Part shown: one piece after another, positions 1 through 8,527 of the stretch
Numbering within the stretch: position 1 is the stretch's first letter
Layout: the number at the start of each line of letters is the position of its first letter
Assembly (NCBI GenBank): GCA_052389895.1
Contig: JBQTHM010000006.1
Coordinates: forward strand, 1-64,000
Reading direction: 5' to 3'
Length of the DNA: 64,000 bases
Source of the DNA: CAVVXX01 sp052389895
GTDB taxonomy: Bacteria > Pseudomonadota > Alphaproteobacteria > Micropepsales > Micropepsaceae
Translations under genes and position numbers: made by a program
The notes under the pieces: generated by a model
Told to the model about the DNA's origin: nothing
Database searches by the model: none
Seen by the model: the letters and a program-made list of their open reading frames with translations, nothing else

Positions 1-867
1 GGGGTTCACTGCCTCGCCGCCGAAAACGACGTTGCCCGCGCCAAGCACTGAGACCTTGAACGGGTCGGCCTCGCCCGTGTCGATGCGCACGTTGCCCGCG
101 CCCGCCGTCTCGATGCTGGTTGGCCCATTGACGCTCGCGACATGCACGTCGCCGGAGCCCGCGATTTCTACTTTCAGTCCGCCCAGCACGGGGCCGAGCT
201 TGGCATCTCCCGAGCCGCCGATTTCGATCACCGCTCCCGCGGAAGCGCCCGCCCGGATCGTGCCCGAGCCCGCAATTTCGATGCGCAGTTGTTCGGAGAC
301 CGTGCCGATATCCACGGTGCCCGATCCGGCGAGTTCGATGCGCGCGCTCTGGACGTTGCCAACCGTTCCCTTGGCCGCGGCCGCACTGATGTGCACGGGC
401 GACTGCAGATTGCCCACATTGAATTCGCCGACGAAGTCGTCGATACGAAGCGGCGTTCCGCGCGGTGCCGTAAGCACGAGGCTGACGCGTTGTTTCTTTT
501 GGCGCTTGAACTCGAACCATTCGCGCCAATTCCACACATGGCCCTTGTGCTCTTCCGAGATATGCAACTTGTTGCCCGCATGCACGCGGATTGCATCCAC
601 CACTGGCTTGGGGCCCGTGATGGAAAGCGTAACGGGGCCGCGCTCCGTCACCTTCACGGTCACATGGCCGAACACGTCCTCGATTTCGATTGCTTTCACG
701 TCATAGCGCCCGCTGCGCGTTACTACGGCGTGCGCGGAATGGGCGCCGGCCGCACGCGGCGCCGCGGGCGCGGCGGGCGCCGCCGGAGGGGCCGGTGGTG
801 CAGCCAGCGCCACCGTGCCCGCGACGACCAGAACGGACGCGCACCCTAAAAGCCAATTGCGAGACAT
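1..867 (-). CDS. DUF2807 (head/GIN domain) secreted protein, partial
   Basis: Reads from an ATG at 867 towards the left edge with no stop, so the C-terminus is missing. A strong Shine-Dalgarno (AAGGAGG, 873-880) fixes the start. Residues 1-22 form a signal peptide ending in an Ala-rich stretch, followed by a Pro/Ala linker. The rest is a beta-repeat region: from about residue 150 a GSG/GAG turn recurs every 17-20 residues (AGSGTVDIG, AGSGTIRAG, GGSGDAKLG, AGSGDVHVA, AGAGNVRID). This is the pattern of DUF2807, a beta-helical extracytoplasmic domain often called autotransporter adhesin head-like. The biochemical role of the family is not settled; periplasmic or surface location is inferred from the signal peptide. 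It is transcribed away from its neighbour and is not in an operon visible here. Confidence 0.8.
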   Translation of the reverse strand, partial: MSRNWLLGCASVLVVAGTVALAAPPAPPAAPAAPAAPRAAGAHSAHAVVTRSGRYDVKAIEIEDVFGHVTVKVTERGPVTLSITGPKPVVDAIRVHAGNKLHISEEHKGHVWNWREWFEFKRQKKQRVSLVLTAPRGTPLRIDDFVGEFNVGNLQSPVHISAAAAKGTVGNVQSARIELAGSGTVDIGTVSEQLRIEIAGSGTIRAGASAGAVIEIGGSGDAKLGPVLGGLKVEIAGSGDVHVASVNGPTSIETAGAGNVRIDTGEADPFKVSVLGAGNVVFGGEAVNP

Positions 868-1001
868 TGTTTCCTCCTTAAGGGCCCGAGGGCGCGAAGC
901 CAGTTGGGGCGTCGGCAGCGGAATTGCGACTGCCTGTTTAATCGCGCGCGCATTAAGGGCAAGTACGGCGCCCTTCACATTCCCGTAAGGAGAGGGGGCG
1001 G

Positions 1002-1682
1002 TCAGGACATTAGGCGGTAGCCGCCCGCTTCGGTCACCAAAATTTGAGCTTCGGCGGGATTCTTCTCGATTTTCTGGCGCAGCCGGTAGATGTGAGTCTC
1101 CAGCGTGTGCGTGGTGACGGCCGGGTTGTATCCCCACACTTCGTGCAGCAGAACTTCGCGGCTCACCGTGTCGCGCTGCCGGTAGAGGAACTTGAGAATG
1201 TTGGTTTCCTTTTCCGTCAGCCTGATCTTCTTGCCCCCGGAATCCACCAGCATTTTGGCGGACGGACGAAAGGTATAGGGGCCAATCGTGTAAACCGCTT
1301 CTTCGCTTGCTTCGTGGCTGCGCAAATGCGCATGCACGCGGGCCATGAGAACGCCGAATCGGAAGGGCTTGGTTATGTAGTCGTTGGCGCCCGATTGCAG
1401 CCCCTCGATGGTGTCCTCGTCGGAAGCCGAAGCCGTCAGCATCAGGATGGGGCAGGTGATCCCGGAATCGCGCAGTTCCCGGCAGAGTTTCCTTCCGTCG
1501 CCGTCGGGCAGCGAAACATCCAGCACCATGAATTCATACAGGCCGTCGCTGGCACGCGCGCGGCCGTCGGCCACGTTGGCGGCCTGCACAGACTCATAGC
1601 CTTCGGCGGTCAATTGCTCCGCCAGCGAACTGCGCAGCATCTCGTCGTCGTCCACGAGAAGTACGCGCTTCGCGCTCGGCAT
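1002..1682 (-). CDS. OmpR/PhoB-family two-component response regulator
   Basis: A 226-residue regulator. The N-terminal receiver domain has the acidic pocket (VDDDE near residue 11), phosphoacceptor Asp55 in VLDVSLPD, the conserved Thr in MLTAS and Lys in TKPFR. The C-terminal winged-helix DNA-binding domain (about 130-225) has the typical LTEKE, LHEVWGY and HIYRLRQKIE segments. I chose ATG 1682 over an upstream in-frame TTG at 1688 because AAGGAG lies six bases before it. No cognate kinase is adjacent, so it is an orphan here. It is divergent from an L,D-transpeptidase gene 85 bp away, which makes that cell-wall gene a possible target; this is inference. Confidence 0.9.
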   Translation of the reverse strand: MPSAKRVLLVDDDEMLRSSLAEQLTAEGYESVQAANVADGRARASDGLYEFMVLDVSLPDGDGRKLCRELRDSGITCPILMLTASASDEDTIEGLQSGANDYITKPFRFGVLMARVHAHLRSHEASEEAVYTIGPYTFRPSAKMLVDSGGKKIRLTEKETNILKFLYRQRDTVSREVLLHEVWGYNPAVTTHTLETHIYRLRQKIEKNPAEAQILVTEAGGYRLMS

Positions 1683-1767
1683 CTGCAACTCCTTCGGCCG
1701 TCCCGGCGGCGCACTCTATCGCCTTTCCTACAAGCGGTGTATGTCGGGCCGGGGCCGGAGGGCAAGC

Positions 1768-2274
1768 ATGAACCTGACGGTCAGACGCGATGGCGCGCGT
1801 CACGTGCTCGATTGGGGCGCGGGGCCACGGCCCTGCACGGTCGGCCACGGCGGTGTCGGACAAAAACAGCGCGAGGGCGATGGCGTCACGCCCATGGGCG
1901 CATGGCCGCTCAGACGCGTGTTCTACCGTCCCGACCGTTTGGATGCGCCGAAAACCGTGTTGCCGGTGATTCAGATCGAAGAGGAAGACGGCTGGTGCGA
2001 TGCGCCGGACGACGTGAATTACAACAAGCTGGTGCAGCTTCCTTATCCCTCGCATGCAGAGGCGCTTTGGCGCCGGGATCATCTTTATGACGTCGTCGTG
2101 GTGATCGGATTCAACGATGCGCCCATAATAAAAGGCAAAGGCAGCGCGATTTTTCTCCACCTGGCCAGGAAAGACTATGCGCCGACGCAGGGTTGCGTGG
2201 CGGCGAACAAGGAGGACTTGCTGGAAGCGCTCGCCCAGCTCTCCCGCGGCGACCGGATCAGGATCGAGAGCTAG
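1768..2274 (+). CDS. L,D-transpeptidase (YkuD-type catalytic domain) protein
   Basis: 168 residues. The C-terminal part carries the YkuD signature: a His in FLHLARKD followed by PTQGCVA, where the Cys is the catalytic nucleophile. The N-terminal half has the substrate-groove pattern GDGVTPMGAWPL. These enzymes form 3-3 cross-links or attach proteins to peptidoglycan. There is no obvious signal peptide or membrane segment, so either it is exported by an unrecognised route or it belongs to the group of short cytoplasmic-looking YkuD proteins common in alphaproteobacteria. The start at 1768 has GGAGGG five bases upstream; a longer reading from 1741 lacks one. Divergent from the response regulator. 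Confidence 0.82.
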   Translation: MNLTVRRDGARHVLDWGAGPRPCTVGHGGVGQKQREGDGVTPMGAWPLRRVFYRPDRLDAPKTVLPVIQIEEEDGWCDAPDDVNYNKLVQLPYPSHAEALWRRDHLYDVVVVIGFNDAPIIKGKGSAIFLHLARKDYAPTQGCVAANKEDLLEALAQLSRGDRIRIES

Positions 2275-2338
2275 TGCAGCGGCCGGCAGATTTTTAGTGG
2301 AAAGGCTTATCGGTTTTTCGTTTCAAACGTCTTGGCGC

Positions 2339-3019
2339 TCATCGCGCGGGCCGCGGGCCGAAGATCGCGGTGCCGATGCGAACATGCGTGGCGCCGAATT
2401 TGATCGCGGTCTCGTAATCGTCGCTCATGCCCATGCTGAGCCGGGACAGTCCGCATTCGCCCGCAAGCTTTTTCAGCAGCGCGAAATGCAGCGCCGCCTC
2501 TTCGTTCAGCGGCGGAATGCACATGAGCCCGGCGATGTCGAGCCCCATTTCTTGGCATTCGCGCACGAAGGAGACCGTCTCGCGCGGGGGCACGCCCGCC
2601 TTCTGCGGCTCCTCGCCCGTGTTCACCTGGACAAAGAGCTCGAGCGGTTTTCCCGCGCGCGCCATTTCCTCCTTCAGTACCCGCGCAAGTTTGGCGCGGT
2701 CGAGCGAATGAATGGCATCGAACAGCGCCACGGCCTCGCGCGCCTTGTTGGTCTGCAAGGAGTCGACCAGATGAAGTTGCACGCCGGGAAAGCGCGCTTT
2801 CAGCGCCGGCCACTTGGCCTTGGCCTCCTGCACGCGGTTTTCCCCGAACAAGCTGTGTCCCGCCTCAAGCGCGGGCAGAATGCGCTCCTCGCCATGGCCC
2901 TTGGTTACGGCCACGACATGCGTGGCCGGCGCAGGACTCAGCGCCTTCTTCCGCGCGGCTTCCACACTTGCGAGTATGGTGGCGAGATTGGCGGCCACGT
3001 CGATTGTCTGCGAGGGCAT
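2339..3019 (-). CDS. yggS: YggS/PLPBP-family pyridoxal-phosphate homeostasis protein
   Basis: 226 residues, the normal size for the family. It is a single alanine-racemase-like TIM barrel without catalytic activity. The PLP-binding Lys sits in VAVTKGH, followed by the hallmarks FGENRVQEA, HLVDSLQTNK, VNTGEEPQK and SMGMSDDYETAIKFGATHVRIGTAIFG. The family buffers PLP and balances B6 vitamers and amino acids. The Met at 3019 is the best fit to homologues; alternatives lie at 3028 and 3064. The start region overlaps the start of the divergent ThiE-like gene, leaving essentially no intergenic DNA. Confidence 0.93.
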   Translation of the reverse strand: MPSQTIDVAANLATILASVEAARKKALSPAPATHVVAVTKGHGEERILPALEAGHSLFGENRVQEAKAKWPALKARFPGVQLHLVDSLQTNKAREAVALFDAIHSLDRAKLARVLKEEMARAGKPLELFVQVNTGEEPQKAGVPPRETVSFVRECQEMGLDIAGLMCIPPLNEEAALHFALLKKLAGECGLSRLSMGMSDDYETAIKFGATHVRIGTAIFGPRPAR

Positions 3020-3021
3020 GA

Positions 3022-3672
3022 ATGGCATCGGAGCGCGAGCGTGCGCGGCTTGCAAGGGCGGCATTCCTGCTCAACCGGGCTGCTGGCTTTGCGGGCATGC
3101 TGCCCCCGCTCGTGCTGATGACCGATGAGCGGTTGCGCGATCCGCTCGCTTCTGTGCGCGCGCTCCCTCAAGGCGCCGGTGTCGTCGTGCGCGCGCGGCG
3201 CGAACGCGAACGCGCAATGCTGGCGAGGGAAATCGCAAGCATTGCCGGGGCCAACCGGCTCGTTCTTCTCATCGCCGGTGATGCCGCGCTGGCGGACGCG
3301 GTGAATGGGCACGGGCTGCATTTGCCGGAGGCGCGAATGGCGCAAGCCGCGCAATGGAAGGGCAGGCGGCCGCAATGGCTTATCACGGTTGCTGCGCACT
3401 CGGCGCATGCGCTCAGGCGCGCGAGCGAATTCGGCGCCGATGCCGCCTTCCTTGCGCCTGTTTTTGCAACCGCAAGTCATCCCGGCCGCGCCGCACTGGG
3501 GCCGTTGCGTTTCATGGCGATCGCGCGCGCATCGCGCGTTCCCGTTTACGCGCTGGGGGGGATCACGGCTGCCAATGTGGGCCGCCTTGCCGGTGCGCCC
3601 ATTGCGGGCATCGCAGCAGTGGACGGGTTGAGCGTGGCGCCCTCCGGCCGCTCGGTCGAGGCGACGAGTTAA
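3022..3672 (+). CDS. ThiE-like thiamine-phosphate-synthase superfamily protein
   Basis: 216 residues with a ThiE/TenI-like TIM-barrel layout: LVLMTDERL after a basic N-terminal extension, GLHLPE, a region matching the LAPVFAT segment, and YALGGITAANVGRL near the C-terminus. ThiE couples HMP-diphosphate to thiazole phosphate. Several canonical ThiE residues are not obvious (for example HLGQxD is replaced by HLPEAR), so activity is uncertain and a TenI-like or divergent role is possible. The start ATG 3022 has GAGGG five bases upstream, although its leader overlaps yggS. Confidence 0.7.
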   Translation: MASERERARLARAAFLLNRAAGFAGMLPPLVLMTDERLRDPLASVRALPQGAGVVVRARRERERAMLAREIASIAGANRLVLLIAGDAALADAVNGHGLHLPEARMAQAAQWKGRRPQWLITVAAHSAHALRRASEFGADAAFLAPVFATASHPGRAALGPLRFMAIARASRVPVYALGGITAANVGRLAGAPIAGIAAVDGLSVAPSGRSVEATS

Positions 3673-3762
3673 GTTGCTAAGACGCCTACTCCTTATTATA
3701 CACGCGCCCCAGCGCGAGCGGGTCCCGGGGGCGATTCGCACGCATCCAACGAAAGGCCGCAC

Positions 3763-4179
3763 ATGCGCTACGCCGCCCTCCTCCTGGCTCTTTTTCTCGC
3801 CGCCTGCGGTTCGAGCCGTTCGGGTTTCGACGAGGGCGTGCCAATGGCGAAAGCCGACATCGGCGTGAACGAATTTCTCTGGCGCGCCTCGCTCGACACG
3901 CTGAGTTTCATGCCGCTGCAGTCGGCCGACCCCTTCGGCGGCATCATCATCACCGAATGGTATTCCGCCCCCGAAAATCCGAACGAGCAAATGAAGGTGA
4001 CGGTCTACATCCTCGACAAGCGCCTGCGCGCCGACGGCCTCAAGGCCTCTGTCTTTCGCCAGACCCGTTCGAGTTTGGGATGGGTCGACGCGCAGGTTAA
4101 CCCCGAAACCGCCACCAAGCTGGAAAACGCAATTCTCGGCCGCGCGCGCCAGCTTCGCCTGGCCGCTATTGAGCGGTAG
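3763..4179 (+). CDS. DUF3576 lipoprotein
   Basis: 138 residues. The signal sequence ends in a lipobox (LFLAACGSS), so Cys15 should be lipidated and the protein periplasmic. The body matches DUF3576, recognisable by SADPFGGIIITEWY, VYILDKRLRADGL and the final IENAIL/R-AR helix. The function is unknown. In many alphaproteobacteria the gene sits directly before leuS and lptE, as here, which suggests an envelope role. It is followed after 55 bases by leuS and is probably co-transcribed. Confidence 0.88.
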   Translation: MRYAALLLALFLAACGSSRSGFDEGVPMAKADIGVNEFLWRASLDTLSFMPLQSADPFGGIIITEWYSAPENPNEQMKVTVYILDKRLRADGLKASVFRQTRSSLGWVDAQVNPETATKLENAILGRARQLRLAAIER

Positions 4180-4234
4180 AGGCTTCCCGCGCTAAGCCCG
4201 TTCGCCCCGGTGCATGCGGGCGAAAGGACAATCG

Positions 4235-6790
4235 ATGGCGCGCTACGACGCCAGGACATCCGAGAAGCGCTGGCAGCAGGCCTGGGAAGAGGCGGGCGTC
4301 TTCCGTGCAGACAACGCCTCGAAAAAACCCAAAGCCTATGTGCTGGAGTTCTTTCCCTATCCTTCGGGGCGCATCCATATCGGCCACACCCGCAATTACA
4401 CCATGGGCGACGTGATTGCGCGCTTCCGCCGGGCCCAGGGATTCAACGTTTTGCACCCCATGGGCTGGGACGCATTCGGATTGCCTGCCGAAAACGCAGC
4501 GCGCGAAAAGGGCGTGCATCCGAGGCAGTGGACCTACGAAAACATCCGCGTCATGCGCGAGCAGCTAAAGCTGATGGGCCTGTCCATCGACTGGAGCCGC
4601 GAATTCGCCACTTGCGATCCCGAATATTACGCCCACGAGCAGCGGCTCTTTCTCGATTTCTGGCGGCTGGGCTTCGTATACCGCGCGGAAGCGGACGTGA
4701 ACTGGGATCCGGTCGAGCACAGCGTGCTCGCCAACGAGCAGGTGATCGACGGCAAGGGCTGGCGCTCGGGCGCGGACGTCGAGCGGCGCAAGCTGGCGCA
4801 ATGGTTCTTCAGGATCACCGCCTTCATGGACGATCTGCTGGAGGCGCTCGATCGCCTCCCGCGCTGGCCGGAAAAAGTGCGCCTCATGCAGAAGAACTGG
4901 ATTGGGCGCTCGGAAGGCTTGCGCTTCAATTTCGCACTGAAAGGCGCGCCCGCCGGTTTTCCCGGCATCGAAGTTTTTTCCACGCGTCCCGACACGCTCT
5001 TCGGGGCAAGCTTCATTGCGCTGTCGCCCGACCACGCGCTGAGCGAGGAGCTGGCAAAGCGCAATGCAAAGCTTGCCGCCTTCGTCGCCGAATGCAGGCG
5101 CATCGGCACTGCGGAAGAGGCGATCGAGACGGCCGAGAAGATGGGTTTCGATACGGGCATAAAGGCCGTGCACCCCTTCGACGCGAAATGGGAGCTTCCC
5201 GTCTATGTCGCCAATTTCGTGCTGACGGCCTACGGCACCGGTGCCATCTTCGGCTGCCCCGCGCACGACCAGCGCGACCTCGATTTCGCGCGCAAATATC
5301 AACTGCCTGTGGTGCCAGTTGTCATTCCTGAAGGCAGCGATCCGAAAACATTCAAGATCGGGAACGAGGCCTATCTGGGCTCGGGCCGTCTCGCCAATTC
5401 GCGTTTCCTGGACGGCATGGATGTGGATCGCGCAAAGAACGAAGCGGCCAAACGCATCGAACAGGCGGGGCAGGGAACGCGCACGGTCAATTACCGCCTG
5501 CGCGACTGGCTGGTTTCGCGCCAGCGCTATTGGGGCTGTCCTATTCCCGTCATTCATTGCGATTCTTGCGGCATGGTGCCGGTGCCGGAGAAAGACCTGC
5601 CGGTCAAATTGCCCGACGATGTGCGCTTCGATCGGCCGGGCAATCCGCTCGATCACCACCCGTCGTGGAAAAAGGTGAATTGCCCGGACTGCGGCAAGCC
5701 CGCGCGGCGCGAGACGGATACGTTCGACACCTTTGTCGACTCATCCTGGTATTTCGCGCGCTTCTGCGATGCGCAGGCGAAAGCGCCGATCGATGCGGAA
5801 GCGGCGAATTACTGGCTGCCCGTCGATCAATATATCGGCGGGGTCGAGCACGCGATTCTGCATCTGCTTTATGCGCGCTTCTTCACCCGCGTGCTGCACA
5901 AGGCGGGCTACGTGGGACTCGATGAGCCCTTTGCCTCGCTTTTCACACAGGGCATGGTTTGCCATGAGACCTACCGCGACGAAGCCGGGCGCTATTACCT
6001 GCCCGAGGAAATCGAAAAGCGCGACGGGCGCATATTCCTGCGCGGCACCGGCAAGCCGTTGACCGTCGGCGCCTCGGAAAAAATGTCGAAGTCGAGAAAA
6101 AACGTTGTGCCCCCCGAGGTCATCGCCGGACAGTTCGGCGCCGACACCATCCGCTGGTTCACGCTCTCCGACACGCCGCCCGAACGCGATGTGGAATGGA
6201 CGCAGGCGGGGGCGGAAGGATGCTGGCGCTTCATGCAGCGCGTGTATCGTCTTGTCACGGAAGCCGGCGATCTGCCGCCGCCCGCCACGAAGATCGGCGA
6301 GACAAGCGGCGCTGCGCTCGAGCTGCGCCGCGCCACGCATCGCGCCATCGCCGCCGTCACCGATGATTTGGAACAGCTTCGCTTCAACCGCGCAGTCGCG
6401 CGCATCTATGAACTGGCCAACGCCATAAGTGCGGCGGGAGAAGTGCAAGGAGCGGTGAAGCGCGAGGCGCTGGAAGCGCTCGTGCTGCTGATCGGCCCCA
6501 TGATGCCGCATCTGGCCGAGACTTGCTGGGGAGCGCTCGGCCGCAAACAGATGGTTGCCGTCGCGCCTTGGCCCAAGGCCGACCCCGGATTGGTGCGCGC
6601 GGAGACCATCACCATCGCAGTGCAGGTGAACGGCAAGCGCCGCGGCGAAATCGAAATTGACGCGGAAGCGGGCGAGGAGACCGTGCGCGAACAGGCGCTG
6701 GCCCTGGACGCCGTCAAACGTGCGCTGGAGGGCAAGTCTCCCCGCCGTGTGATCGTGGTTCCGGGGCGCATCGTGAATGTGGTGGCATGA
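4235..6790 (+). CDS. leuS: leucyl-tRNA synthetase
   Basis: 851-residue class I aminoacyl-tRNA synthetase charging tRNA-Leu. The HIGH motif is HIGH at residues 48-51 and KMSKS is near 615. The CP1 editing domain (about 220-415) contains STRPDTLFGA and YGTGAIFGCPAHDQRD. The zinc-ribbon cysteines and the catalytic WYFARFCD and GGVEHAILHLLYARF blocks are intact, and the C-terminal anticodon-binding and VNGKRRGEIE modules are complete. The start at 4235 has a GAAAGGA ribosome-binding site; the in-frame ATG at 4214 does not. The stop codon lies inside the left end of a palindromic repeat. Confidence 0.98.
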   Translation: MARYDARTSEKRWQQAWEEAGVFRADNASKKPKAYVLEFFPYPSGRIHIGHTRNYTMGDVIARFRRAQGFNVLHPMGWDAFGLPAENAAREKGVHPRQWTYENIRVMREQLKLMGLSIDWSREFATCDPEYYAHEQRLFLDFWRLGFVYRAEADVNWDPVEHSVLANEQVIDGKGWRSGADVERRKLAQWFFRITAFMDDLLEALDRLPRWPEKVRLMQKNWIGRSEGLRFNFALKGAPAGFPGIEVFSTRPDTLFGASFIALSPDHALSEELAKRNAKLAAFVAECRRIGTAEEAIETAEKMGFDTGIKAVHPFDAKWELPVYVANFVLTAYGTGAIFGCPAHDQRDLDFARKYQLPVVPVVIPEGSDPKTFKIGNEAYLGSGRLANSRFLDGMDVDRAKNEAAKRIEQAGQGTRTVNYRLRDWLVSRQRYWGCPIPVIHCDSCGMVPVPEKDLPVKLPDDVRFDRPGNPLDHHPSWKKVNCPDCGKPARRETDTFDTFVDSSWYFARFCDAQAKAPIDAEAANYWLPVDQYIGGVEHAILHLLYARFFTRVLHKAGYVGLDEPFASLFTQGMVCHETYRDEAGRYYLPEEIEKRDGRIFLRGTGKPLTVGASEKMSKSRKNVVPPEVIAGQFGADTIRWFTLSDTPPERDVEWTQAGAEGCWRFMQRVYRLVTEAGDLPPPATKIGETSGAALELRRATHRAIAAVTDDLEQLRFNRAVARIYELANAISAAGEVQGAVKREALEALVLLIGPMMPHLAETCWGALGRKQMVAVAPWPKADPGLVRAETITIAVQVNGKRRGEIEIDAEAGEETVREQALALDAVKRALEGKSPRRVIVVPGRIVNVVA

Positions 6791-6938
6791 CCTTGACCCC
6801 CTCCCGCTCGCTTCGGATCGCATCCTGCGTTCGCTGCCTCCCCCTTTCAGGGGGAGGAAAAATGGGTGCTATGCTCTGGCTGTCCTCCCCCTGGAAGGGG
6901 GCGGTCGGTTTGCGCAAGCAAGCCGGGTGGGGGTCATG
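6786..6938. repeat. palindromic repeat element between leuS and lptE
   Basis: The segment begins CATGACC and ends GGTCATG, and the two ends continue as imperfect inverted repeats (CCCCCTCCCGCTCGCTT on the left against CCCACCCGGCTTGCTT on the reversed right end). Inside are two GC-rich hairpins, a perfect one at 6837-6857 (CCTCCCCCT, 3-base loop, AGGGGGAGG) and a second at 6887-6901. This is the look of a REP/MITE-like dispersed element. It includes the leuS stop codon. No coding function is supported. Confidence 0.7.
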
Positions 6939-6940
6939 GC

Positions 6941-7017
6941 TCAGAAATCAGAGATAAGAAATAGAAAGTCGCGGATCGGAATGTTCCGATTTCCGATTTC
7001 TGGATTCAGATTTCTGA
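6941..7017. repeat. imperfect inverted repeat spanning the lptE start codon
   Basis: Left arm TCAGAAATCAGA... pairs with right arm ...TCAGATTTCTGA. The centre is a perfect 7+7 palindrome (ATCGGAA at 6975-6981, TTCCGAT at 6984-6990). The lptE ATG (6981-6983) sits at the apex. It abuts the preceding repeat element, so repeat DNA may have supplied the present start and first dozen codons of lptE. Confidence 0.75.
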
Positions 7018-7508
7018 TTTCCGCGGCGCTTCTTGTGCCGCTCGCCGCATGCGGCTTTCATCCGCTCTACGGAAAGATCGGCGGCAAGTCGGCGGACGTT
7101 ACCTTCCAATCCATCTATGTCGAGGCGATTCCCGAGCGCGTAGGCTATCAGCTGAGGAGCAATCTGCTTGATCTCTTCGATGCGCCGTCCGCGCCGCAGG
7201 GCGCGATGTATCGTTTGCGAATTGAATTGCGGTCGGACGAAAAAGGGCTGGCGCTCGAAGAAACCGCCGCCGTAACGCGTTATTCGTATCGCCTTGCCGC
7301 TCGCTACCGGCTCACGCGTGCGGGCAGCACCGATGTGCTGAAAAAGGGCGTGGTCTACTCGCTGACCAGCTACGACGTCGTGCAGTCGCCCTATGCGACC
7401 GTGGTGGCGGAAAGGGACGCGCAGGACCGCGCGGCGCAGGACATCGCCGAGCGCTTGCGCACGGAGCTGGCCGTCTACTTCATCAACGCGCAAAAGGCGG
7501 CGCCGTGA
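6981..7508 (+). CDS. lptE: LPS-assembly lipoprotein LptE
   Basis: 175 residues. The signal peptide ends in the lipobox LAACGFHPLYG, the classic LptE N-terminus, followed by a compact alpha/beta domain with the IPERVGYQLRNxL and C-terminal DxxAQDIAERLRTELAVY helix typical of alphaproteobacterial LptE. It should sit in the outer membrane as the plug of the LptD translocon. I chose ATG 6981 because it gives a normal-length signal peptide; an ATG at 6936 would add 15 residues encoded entirely in repeat DNA. The ribosome-binding site is weak. It overlaps holA by four bases (GTGA), so the two are translationally coupled. Confidence 0.88.
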   Translation: MFRFPISGFRFLISAALLVPLAACGFHPLYGKIGGKSADVTFQSIYVEAIPERVGYQLRSNLLDLFDAPSAPQGAMYRLRIELRSDEKGLALEETAAVTRYSYRLAARYRLTRAGSTDVLKKGVVYSLTSYDVVQSPYATVVAERDAQDRAAQDIAERLRTELAVYFINAQKAAP

Positions 7509-8527
7509 AAGTCGAGTCGCGCGAAGCCGCAAGCTTCGCCGCCAAGCCTCCGCCCAAGCTTGTCGCCGCGCTCGTTTACGGGCCCGATCAGGGCTTGGTG
7601 CGCGAGCGCGCGGACGCGCTGGTGAAAAGCGCAGCCGACCCCGCAGATCCCTTCCAGGTCAGCGAGCTTGGCGAAGACGCGCTTTCCGAAAGCCCGGGAA
7701 GGCTCCAGGAGGAAGCCGCTGCGATCCCGATGCTGGGCGGCCGACGCGTGGTGCGCGTGAAAGGCGTCTCCAATGCGCTTGCCGGTATTTTCGAGGCGCT
7801 GCTCGAAGCCCCGCCGGGCGATGCTTTCATCGTGGCCGAAGCGGGCGAACTCACCAAGGCGTCCGCGCTGCGCCGCCTGTTCGAGCAGGCGAAGAACGCC
7901 GCTGCCGTTCCTTGTTACCTCGACTCGGAAGAAACGCTGGAAAAAGTGGTGGAGCAGTCTCTCAGACAGGCGGGACTGGCGATCGAACCCGCGGCGCTCG
8001 CCGAAGCCGTGTCGCGGCTGGGTTCCGACCGCGGGGTGACGCGGCGCGAAGTGGAAAAACTCGTACTCTATGCCCAGGGCGAAAAGCGCATCACGCGCGA
8101 GCATGTGCTGGCCGTGATGGGCGATGAATCCGAATTGCGCATGGACAAAGTCTGCGATGCAGCGGGCGAAGGCGACTATGTGCGCGTTGACCGCGAGCTG
8201 ACTCGCCTTTGGGACAGCGGCGCCCCGGCCGTCGGCATGATCCGCGTGGCGCTGGGCCATTTTCAGCGATTGCTATTGGCGCGAGCGCGCATGGACGCTG
8301 GCGCTTCGACTGCTGACCTGATCAAGACGCTACGTCCTTCGGCGCAATTTTCGCGCGACGTTTCGCTCCGCCATCAACTCACGGCATGGAACGTGGCGCG
8401 CCTCGAAGAGGCGCTCGAGCTTCTCTATGAGGCCGAAGTGCTGTGCAAAACCACGGCCGTTCCCGCCGAGGCGGCCGCCGGCCGCGCGCTGCTCCAGGTG
8501 GCTTCTCTGGCGGGGCCGCCGCGCTGA
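7505..8527 (+). CDS. holA: DNA polymerase III delta subunit
   Basis: 340 residues, the usual HolA length. It starts with GTG overlapping the lptE stop. Features of the clamp-loader delta subunit are present: the N-terminal ALVYGPDQGLVRERAD nucleotide-fold segment, the GGRRVVRVKG strand, PGDAFIVAEAGEL, and the C-terminal collar domain (about 210-330) with ALGHFQRLLLAR. Delta opens the beta clamp during replisome loading. The leuS-lptE-holA order is a common conserved block. Confidence 0.93.
   Translation: MKVESREAASFAAKPPPKLVAALVYGPDQGLVRERADALVKSAADPADPFQVSELGEDALSESPGRLQEEAAAIPMLGGRRVVRVKGVSNALAGIFEALLEAPPGDAFIVAEAGELTKASALRRLFEQAKNAAAVPCYLDSEETLEKVVEQSLRQAGLAIEPAALAEAVSRLGSDRGVTRREVEKLVLYAQGEKRITREHVLAVMGDESELRMDKVCDAAGEGDYVRVDRELTRLWDSGAPAVGMIRVALGHFQRLLLARARMDAGASTADLIKTLRPSAQFSRDVSLRHQLTAWNVARLEEALELLYEAEVLCKTTAVPAEAAAGRALLQVASLAGPPR

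Noticed and set aside
6837..6857. Perfect GC hairpin after leuS as an intrinsic terminator
   Set aside because: No T-run follows; lptE lies just downstream, and the hairpin belongs to a larger palindromic element.
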